Assembly: GCA_022495005.1 (NCBI GenBank)
Contig: JAGYXB010000662.1
Coordinates: forward strand, 405,720 to 469,719
DNA length: 64,000 nt
Direction: 5' to 3'
Origin: Rhyacophila brunnea
Lineage: Eukaryota > Arthropoda > Insecta > Trichoptera > Rhyacophilidae
Below are positions 56,221-64,000 of the stretch, piece by piece. Under the pieces are notes generated by a model. That model was not told the DNA's origin. It ran no database searches and worked only from the letters and a program-made list of their open reading frames with translations. Each line of letters begins with the position of its first letter. Positions within the stretch are counted from its first letter, which is position 1. The position numbers were made by a program, and so were the translations under genes.

Positions 56221-56600
56221 TTATTTATTTAAAAAAAACACGTTGAATACAAATTATTAATTCAGGACGTTCCCAACACGACATTGAGAATAAAAATTAC
56301 AAGTAATCAGTTAGAGAAAAAAAAACAAAGCAAAAAATAGTTTTATACAAAAGAAATAAAATAAAAAAAACAACAATAATTAAAAAAAAATACAAATTAA
56401 ACAATAAAATAGAATTTAAAAATTAGAATATATAATGGATCGCCAAAAATATCTACATCTATAGGAAGTGCACAGCCCTCGCTATTGGTGCCTGGTTAGC
56501 CTGACATGAGGAAACAGCTTTCACCCAAAATAGGTCATGGCTGCGGCCACGCATGTAATTGACGGGTGCATAAAAATTCAAATTTTCTAGAATATCGGGA
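56221..56600 (-). pseudogene. Jockey/CR1-like LINE 3' end, minus strand
   Basis: The minus strand has a coding end (LENLNFYAPVNYMRGRSHDL, then APIARAVHFL and a stop near 56455), a long T/A-rich untranslated region with TGTTGGGAACGTCCTGAATT, and an A-rich tail at 56216-56240. The R-x(2)-D-L-F ... PI-x-R order before the stop is common in jockey- and CR1-like LINEs. The untranslated region resembles 42951-43255. It meets the plus-strand LINE end to end, so the two 3' ends converge. Confidence 0.5.
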
Positions 56601-57570
56601 TTCACTTCATGTCATTAAAGATAAATGACGGCAGAGCAAGTCAAGATTCTTTTTATTTTCTACAACTCTGTCTTTAAGCACTAAGGTGTATGGTAGTTAC
56701 ATCAGTCCCGTGCAGCATCTTTACGGGACAAGGAAGTGTGGCACCAAATATTTTTCATTTTTACACGTTTATAGCGTTATGGAAGGCGGCCGTGCACAAA
56801 CTGCGGCTGCATATACATGGCGGATGAAGATGGAGTCCCCTGACCAAGGCACTTCTATAACTAGGGCCCGTTGCAAGCCTTATCCGTAAGATATTATTAC
56901 CAATGGTCGTAAGTGGTTAATTTTAGTCAGCAAAAAAATTATTTAAAATTTTATTTAAATTTATATTAAAAACTTATTAGTCGTAAGCTCTTTATTTTCA
57001 AATGTCTCTTTAAATCTTAACTTTAGATCTACTAATATTACTTTCGTATTTTGATCTGGACGTCTATTGGGGACATAGAGGTATTAAATAAAAAGAGGGG
57101 CAAAGAATCGGCTTTCTCATACAACTGAATGAAGCAAGCCAACAATAGCCGACAACTTACGAGAAATAGCGACGCGATAAAAAATAATCAGGGCATCACG
57201 GAGGATTTTCTTTGGTTATTATAACGTATCCATATAATATAATGTTAACGTGGAATTGTTGCTGCAACTTGATTACCAGTCCGCCTCACCATACCAGCCT
57301 CCTTCACCATATTTTCATATAACCTGCCGCCCCTAGATTGGGAATGAGTGTCGGGTCGGTGAGCATTTTTATTCCTTCAGACATGGCCTACGAACAGATT
57401 TGTCTATAGATAATTGTATACTGCATAATTTAGTTTACGATTGGATACGTAGACTTTCGAAGACCATTCCTAGTATCTTCTATCACTTTGATCTGTTGAA
57501 TAGTTGTAATATGTTGTATTTTGGTTTAATTTGGGATTAGCCTTATTTCAAAATGTCTCTGTAAGTGGCA
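56601..57570. other. No gene seen
   Basis: 56780-56880 is GC-richer (GGCGGCCGTGCACAAACTGC) but without a motif. The remainder is AT-rich. Confidence 0.4.
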
Positions 57571-57846
57571 TCATTTGTTTGGTAGTTTAATTTTTAATGA
57601 TAAATAGTGATACATGAATTCGTTTACTGCTTCAATTGATTGTGTGTGGTGAGGTTCAACGAATTTCATACACGAGTTTTTATAAATATCAGAATCTAAG
57701 AAGTAGGTATATTGGATTAAATCGTAAGTTTGGGAATGAAAGGACACAATATTGACGGCGATGTTATTGTTTTGACAGTATGGGAAAGTTGGAGAAGCGT
57801 AGACCACCGGGTGAGATATTTTACAACTGTGGGTTACGAGCATCAT
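57571..57846 (-). CDS. Hypothetical protein or terminal exon (91 codons)
   Basis: The minus strand is open from an ATG pair at 57846 to a TGA at 57571. The peptide starts MMLVTHSCKISHPVVYASPT, contains three cysteines (about residues 8, 24 and 58), many Asn, Gln and Tyr, and ends LSLKIKLPNK. I do not recognise it. Composition is balanced for a real protein and unlike the low-complexity frames around it. Immediately upstream, in a different frame, a hydrophobic MVILFVEAVN-type stretch precedes it, as a signal peptide would, which would need a frameshift or an intron to join. It may be a small secreted protein, a worn gene, or chance. Confidence 0.3.
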   Translation of the reverse strand: MMLVTHSCKISHPVVYASPTFPYCQNNNIAVNIVSFHSQTYDLIQYTYFLDSDIYKNSCMKFVEPHHTQSIEAVNEFMYHYLSLKIKLPNK

Positions 57847-58104
57847 CGTTCACTGCTTCAACAAATAAGATCACCATAATTAGAGCCACAACAACACTAA
57901 TTTATATACCACTAGTGGTTTTCTATACAATATAATAAGGGTGAGCTTTGACTTATATGGTATTTAATTGCACAGCATATGAAGAATGATATTGAAATGA
58001 ATCGCAAACAGTAATGGATTGGCCCGGCACACCGAGTCCAAAATACAATTTTTTTTATTGTAAATACCTAAAGTGAAAATCAAAAAAAAAATCAATATTA
58101 TACG

Positions 58105-58425
58105 CAGGGAACTCAGAAATAATGGTAACTGAAATACCTAACGGGTGTAGAGAAACAGGCAACCGATCTCGAGTGTGGAAGAATATAGGATAAACTTAAA
58201 CACGTGTTAAGAATACGCTTGTATTTCATTCTGACGACTGCTCTCGTTTTATGCAATGACACCCGTTCAATATTGGTGTATTTGAATGTTGCAACACACA
58301 CTATTGCAGGTCTATAATGTGTGGATCGTAGGAGACTCACACATTCAAAACCCTGCATCAAAATGTAGTGTATTTGAATATAGCCTATCGGAATTCTATT
58401 TATTAATCTGTTCTTTGATTATATA
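58105..58425 (+). repeat. Dispersed repeat family G, copy 2
   Basis: The longer of the two copies. It has an additional segment with TGTTGCAACACACACTATTG and a partly inverted GTGTATTTGAATG/ACATTCAAAACC arrangement. Non-coding. Confidence 0.6.
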
Positions 58426-60029
58426 CATCGACATTGTTATGTTGTGTTGTAATTATTACATTTTTATCAACTTCCGAGCCGTTCAATATTCGAAATTACC
58501 AGTCAACATTATTTAAAAGGTTATTTGAAGATACAATTTAATTTTGGCCCGGTTGCTGACTTAATTATTCCCTATAATTCCTATATGAATTAACAATTAA
58601 TTTCGATTTCTTCTTTTTATATTGTTTTGTTTTTATTTAAAGAACAGAAACCCAAATGTGATTTCCTCTATTATCTCAGTATCTAGCTCTATGGTATATC
58701 TAAATATAATATATAACTCGGAAACGCACCGTAAATTAGTGATATGGAGGGCTTGCAACATTGACACCATAAAATCCCGTCGGCTGGGTGAATTTAAAAT
58801 GTATTTTTATTCATATAATAAAATATATATGTGTATTTGAATCCGTGGTATAATTGTTTGTAATGTTCTCTATTTTATCATCCCTTAGAAAATCTTGGGA
58901 TTTGAACACACGTACTTTGCTTTTGGCTGCCAAGACTCTTCATTGCACTGATTTCACAAGCTGTGTATGCGTATTCAAAAATGAGTACAATCGACTGACT
59001 TGATGTAATCTGAATTTAAATCGGAATTGATAAAGTTTCGTATCAGTACAAAATTTGTGGCGGTTATAAATTATTACTATTAAGAATGCTCGTGTCCGTA
59101 ACATTGTAGCCGTGAACTTTTGTACCTGTAACAAATGGCAGTATAGCATTGAGATCAATTATTTTTACAAAAAATATCTGGCGTAGATTTTAGACACGAC
59201 GCTTATTTGTACTCGACAGTAATGCTCCAATTAGATTCAATAAAACCATTTAACATTGATTGGTATTAATAAACGGTTAACTGCACACGTACAATAATTT
59301 ACGTGTAACCAAGAAAGCTATATTCTAAAATATTGTGTATATTCAGATTTAAATATACTTGAATTAATATTTCACATAGCAATGATTTTCAGTAATTTTG
59401 TCAATATATGAGAAATAATATTACATACTGTAGAGTTTGTTAATATTTAATTAATAATATATTGTTATAGATAATTAGGTCATCGTTCAGTTTTAAAGGG
59501 CACAACTGATTACCTGTGGGCAAATGAAAGATTATAATGGGCGGCCTATCAAACAAGACACGTGACTATCTACAACAGGCTACAAGTACAATCATGCAGA
59601 CACTCGTATAACTTTATTGCACCAGAATATTCAATCAAATTTCAGTAAAACATTTTTCACCCATCACTGCTCGAAACGGAGCGAACTGACCCTGTTATAT
59701 AGTCTAACCGCTCAGTGTTTAATAAAATTAACATTATGGCTAAATTACACGACAGACTCCACGATCGCAGATTCACGCCGCCCGTTGTAAACAATCGTCA
59801 ATCATAAATAAATAAATATTCAGAAAATAATTTATTTTTGCCTCACGGCTGCAAATTAAAAAAAATCGTATGTCCAGTAATTTCAGCTAAAAACCCTAAC
59901 GCACACTCCCAATGATTATCTTTTATACGTCGACGAATTGATTTTTGAAGTTATACTTCTTATGGCGCGTTTGGGAAATCAGATCAGAGTGTATTTTTGG
60001 CGTGTGACATAACACATAATTTATTTTGT
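58426..60029. other. No gene seen in 1.6 kb
   Basis: 58890-58965 on the minus strand has a B-box-like GTTCAAATCCC, possibly a worn tRNA-like head. Otherwise AT-rich. Confidence 0.35.
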
Positions 60030-60110
60030 CACATGAAACGCACTCGATTGGATTCGAACCACCGATTGTTCGGTTATCAGCTGAACGCACTATCTTTACG
60101 CCACAGTGAG
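60030..60110 (-). repeat. tRNA-Ile-like sequence (anticodon-like GAT)
   Basis: Minus strand: A-box-like GTGGCGTAAAGATAGTGCG, an anticodon arm TTCAG-CTGATAA-CCGAA (one mismatch), and a perfect B-box GGTTCGAATCC. The acceptor and T stems pair poorly, and eukaryotic nuclear tRNA-Ile normally reads AAT, so this is more likely a tRNA-derived repeat than a gene. Confidence 0.45.
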
Positions 60111-60864
60111 ATACTGCAATCGTGACGATTATACAATATAATATTTTAGTTTAGAATTGTTCCGTTGCCTAGGCAGCGAATTTATTATTGTCGGCCATTT
60201 GCAATTCCTTACGTAAACAAACGATTAAACGCCAGATTGAAAGTTGGTACTTTAAAAATAAAAACAACGACAAACCATTATATAATTTAGTAATATAAGT
60301 TAAAGTGTATAGAAATAAACCAACGGCGTTCCAATAAGCGGTCCATTTTCTTGAGTGTGTAATTTAACAAGATAATTAAGAGCTATTCAAAGAATCTAGT
60401 TTATCACAAGTTTTGTTTTTGTTTTGTTACGCCAAAGAAGTATAACTTCTAACGCGCGTACATAAGTACACACACCGATTTTTTCCCCTTTATATAGACA
60501 TCTTCTGCATGGTATATAATATGTTTGCCATATTTTCTATCGACCATCGATCCATCGACAGTGTATTTCTTAAATTGGCGGTACGAATTATTGTGTTTAC
60601 GCATTAAACACAATGTCTATTTTCAATATTATACAGTGATTTAAAAATACTTTAACCTTCCCTTTACGATGCTAATAAATTCGGTCCGTTCCGGTAATGT
60701 CATTTTGAGATATCGTACGAGATTGACAATATTACAGTCAGTGCAGAAGATTTTACAAACCGGATATTTTTTCGAAAATACAAATATGTTTTTATATATT
60801 GGTATAAAAATTAAAAAAATAATATACAAAAGTAAGTGAATTGTAGGTATTACTTTATAATAAT
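60111..60864. other. No gene seen
   Basis: AT-rich, no supported feature. Confidence 0.4.
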
Positions 60865-60959
60865 TCACGAACCGGAACACAATATATATTTTTCCACGAG
60901 ACGCGGGATCTCGGGAATTTCACGAGCCCGAACGGCGCACTGGTTCATTTCGAGCCCTG
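60865..60959. mobile_element. hAT-like MITE family D, right half
   Basis: Contains ACGAACCGGAACAC, TTTCACGAGCCCGAACGGCG and the end TTCATTTCGAGCCCTG at 60959, matching the right ends of 19098-19322 and 28010-28246. The left half could not be found. Confidence 0.55.
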
Positions 60960-62842
60960 GTGCCAGTAGGTAAAAGGCAAATGCCTATTTTGGCAACATA
61001 AATAAGTCTAATAAGATTTCATCATCATATTTTGTTATTTGTTTTCTATTTATTTTATTACTTATTTTTATTAGTTAAGTATTTGTTTCTACTAAATGAT
61101 CAAACAAAACTTAATTGTAAGATTGAATGAAATCTGAAGCATATCAATCAATCAAATGTGTTTAGATACTATCGATGTTGAAAGTAATACAATTTTACTT
61201 AGATGTTATATTGATGATTCTAGAAATAGCCGAAATATAAAGATGATGAAGTGCATAAATATTAGCTGATTTTTTTGAGTTTAATAGGTTGGGTAACCTA
61301 AGGTCACATTAAAGTAACGGGAGTGTTAAAAAATGTTGGAAACCTTAGAGTTCCAACGTGGCCATCGATGCACCCGTGCGCATCACTCACTGTCTTTGTC
61401 TTTTTGATAATTTTAAGCCAATATGCTTTTTGTTTAAATTAATTTCTATTCAAATTTTTCTTTACTTTATAATCAACTCTAACTACAACGTTCTACTAAA
61501 ATACATACATATATATTGCACATCAAAGTTATCTATATTATAATTCAATAGAAATGCAAGTTCATCTCTCAGGAGTTTTTTTTGTTTTTGTTTTGACAAT
61601 TGATGTTCGGATGTAATACGTATTAGTATCTACCGATAAATTATTCATATAATAATAAAAAAATATATTGAATCTTCTATATTTTGGGACAGGTATGCCA
61701 ACAATCTTTGTAGGGAGTTTTCACCTGTCCACAATTTACATAATGTGTTATCGATTCGTATTCACAATGCGTCATACAACTGACGCCTAATTCTAAAACT
61801 TTAACCAGCCAACTGGCTAGCTTTAAACTAAGCATTCTTTGACTTACTAATGGACTTAAGAGCGTACATAAGTGAAACGGCAAATAATTTTCAACTGTAT
61901 GTGGAACGAAATTACGGCCGCATTGCCATTCAGAGAGCGATAGTCGAGGTGTCTGCACGTCGATTCGTTTTGTCATGGCGTCGGATGAAAATATTATTAA
62001 ATCGTGTAAAGATGACTAAAATACTTTACGTATGTACTTAAAAAAGAAAACATGTCAATGAATATACTATTATTATTACGAATATAATAATAAACATAAC
62101 ATAAAAAGGACGCATGTTGAACTTTTATAACAAATTATATTTCCTTCGGCTTGGGTAATTTGCACCCGCGACCCGTAAACCGCGCATCGCTTAGTCACGA
62201 TCTTTTTAGACCATGCCTCAGCTGAGGTATAGCCTTAATGCAAAACTGCAATATTTAATTTTACTAGTTAGCAGAATAATCCAAAGACATGAGCGCGATT
62301 TTGCAATATGCACCCTGATTGTCTTCTAAGAGTTTGAAACTTTAACCTTTAACTCGAGACTGTGAATATTCTCCCAATTATTTTCTTAAGCATGCGGTAT
62401 AGAAGCTATACTCAGTGCTGAGGCGTGTGAGAAGTGGATTTATATATGTGTATCATCAAAATGTATTATAATGGCAGGATGGAAAATGTTAAGTTCGATC
62501 GAACGGTAAAGGACCGACGAGATCTATACTGTATCAAAACCAAAACCAAAGGACCAAAGGGTAATAATTTTCGTGATTCGTACGAGTGCAGGTATGCCGA
62601 ACTGTTCTGAGAGATTGCCCTGAAGGTGGCCAACCTCTGATAATGGGTGGCACGAGAAAAATAATTGTATTGTAGGTAGAATTATTTTTTTAATCAGTTA
62701 CAGTATGTAAAGTATTTTCATAATATGATAATATTTAAAGGAAGGATAACCTGCAAATACGTTTGAAGCATATGAAAACAATGACGTAAATATAATATAG
62801 ATGCACATTGCCAATATGAAACCTTTTATAGTTTACGTTTAA
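60960..62842. other. No convincing gene in 1.9 kb
   Basis: Minus strand 61976-61677 is open for 99 codons without a recognisable motif. 62160-62240 (minus) has worn tRNA-like boxes. I would not call either a gene. Confidence 0.35.
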
Positions 62843-63110
62843 ATAATTTGAAAACACTTCTGAGAAATTTATAACCAATAGAAAAAGTTAACTACTTATG
62901 GTTTTACAATACTTCGTCGCAGTTACATTGCATTTGCAAGACACGTACCTATAGCACAGGTTCGAATCTTGCTGTGTCGTATTTTTTTCAAAAAGTTTTT
63001 TGCAAGTTTTGCAATATTATATTTCTCAGACGTGTTTTTAAATTATGTATGTTCAACAAAAAAAATGTTACATTCTTAAATACTGTAAATTATTTCTTTG
63101 AATAAAAAAA
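62843..63110 (+). mobile_element. SINE family 1 with inverted arms
   Basis: The left arm TTTGAAAACACTTCTGAGAA is the inverted form of the right-arm TTTCTCAGACGTGTTTTTAA. Between them lies a tRNA-like part with B-box GGTTCGAATC (62958-62969), then GTCGTATTTTTTTCAAAAAG. The 3' end is TTACATTCTTAAATACTG followed by TTGAATAAAAAAA. Third copy showing the arm-body-arm structure. Confidence 0.7.
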
Positions 63111-64000
63111 TAGGTAGAATTATTTTGTAAATACACTAATTTTTATTAATTGTTTACAAAAGATTATCAATTTTATGAGCAGATTTGTGTAGGTATCTAC
63201 AACATAATATGTCAAGTGATTCTGCAGATGCAGTACCTATCTATCAGTAACTTATTGTAAACATTATAAGACAAGTAGGTATTTTATAATATTATATTAT
63301 AATTAACACAAAAAAAACATGGTATACAATATATAATATATATAATATGTTTTTAAACTATGTATATCAGATATAATAGTGTGTAGTAAGGGACTGGGAG
63401 ATGTGCAGCAAGGTATTAATTATTGTTGCAAACAGTAAAATTTGAACATCTATACAACTTCGCGTGATTCGTTTGACGATGGTACCAACATTAGAATTAT
63501 TTTAAATCTCTAGAGTAATGCAGCTCTTTCAAGCATCGACCTAGGCATACAAACATCGTTCCCATTGTCTTAACGTGCACGAATATTTTATTTGATTATT
63601 TATCATTAAAGTGATCGTAATCGAATGAAAAAATCTAATTAAATAAAACATGACTCTTCAGTGCTTCTAAAATATTAAACTTAGTTATTGATATAACTTG
63701 CATATTGCGGAGTCTTATATACTTTGTTTCGAGGCCCACTATAGTCAGTATGTGACACGAAACTGTAAACTTCGATGATAGTGGGAATTATTGGTTTTAC
63801 TTCAAAAACAAAATGGCAAACTGTAGAAAACAACGATTGTTGCATATTGAAATAAATACAATCTGATATAAACCTTGGTCGCTAACTGATTAAGCAATAA
63901 CATATATTTTGCATAAAAAGTTTGGAAAAATATGGGAAAAACTTATAGACATGTTAAAGAATATGTTATTTTCAATATTTATGCCTGTCTAACTGTAGAG
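63111..64000. other. No gene seen
   Basis: AT-rich, with ATATAATATATATAATATG around 63330-63350. No supported feature up to the window edge. Confidence 0.45.

Noticed and set aside
60030..60110. tRNA-Ile gene
   Set aside because: The B-box is perfect but the acceptor and T stems pair poorly, and a GAT anticodon is not the usual eukaryotic one. Kept only as a tRNA-like repeat.
1..64000. CRISPR array, operon or prophage
   Set aside because: There are no regularly spaced direct repeats with unique spacers and no dense gene clusters with bacterial ribosome-binding sites. The sequence is nuclear animal DNA in character.

Overview
The window looks like AT-rich animal nuclear DNA, most probably from an insect. 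It has no operons and no bacterial-style gene density. Non-LTR retrotransposon (LINE) tails, tRNA-derived short repeats (SINEs) and short hAT-like elements cover much of it. Short GTAGGTAC/TACCTA-type strings recur throughout. The style (RTE-like LINE tails ending in TGATGATG, hAT elements beginning CAGTGGCG or CAGGGGT) fits hemipteran or lepidopteran genomes. I lean hemipteran, with low confidence. I recognise no host protein-coding gene with certainty, so the window is best read as intergenic or intronic sequence filled by transposable elements.

Layout. 1-8 kb: a SINE with inverted arms (1284-1525), a dispersed repeat (1874-2260), a 327-bp element with an 8-bp target duplication (2438-2764), small MITEs (2852-3029, 4476-4738, 5454-5843), a GC-rich island with three CACGTG boxes (about 4110-4165), and a multiply nested inverted-repeat composite (6722-7925). 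8-20 kb: SINE and LINE remnants, a 798-bp hAT element (10184-10981), a putative LTR (12510-13190), a LINE fragment bounded by target duplications (14173-14601), a SINE inserted in another SINE (16312-16834), an internally deleted hAT element that keeps the transposase C-terminus (16987-17700), and a hAT-like element broken by a second one (18907-19505). 20-31 kb: several MITEs, the best RTE-like LINE tail (24375-24950), and a LINE fragment split by a transposon (30164-31010). 31.8-33.2 kb: a 1,384-bp near-perfect palindrome flanked by TTAA. 33-48 kb: two well-bounded copies of a third SINE family, more LINE and hAT remnants, a tandemly duplicated LINE tail (42951-43255) and a second putative LTR. 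48-64 kb: further hAT-like MITEs, a 19-base G run, two LINE 3' ends facing each other (55907-56600), a paired dispersed repeat, and one possible orphan exon (57571-57846, minus strand).

The parts do not form a pathway. They record repeated insertion: LINE enzymes, possibly of RTE type, are the natural source of retrotransposition for the tRNA-derived SINEs, and full-length hAT, piggyBac-like and mariner-like elements elsewhere in the genome would have mobilised the short elements seen here. Insertion order can be read directly at 6.7-7.9, 14.1-14.6, 16.3-16.8, 18.9-19.5 and 30.2-31.0 kb. The strongest unusual object is the giant hairpin at 31823-33206. Any transcript through it would fold into a long double-stranded RNA.
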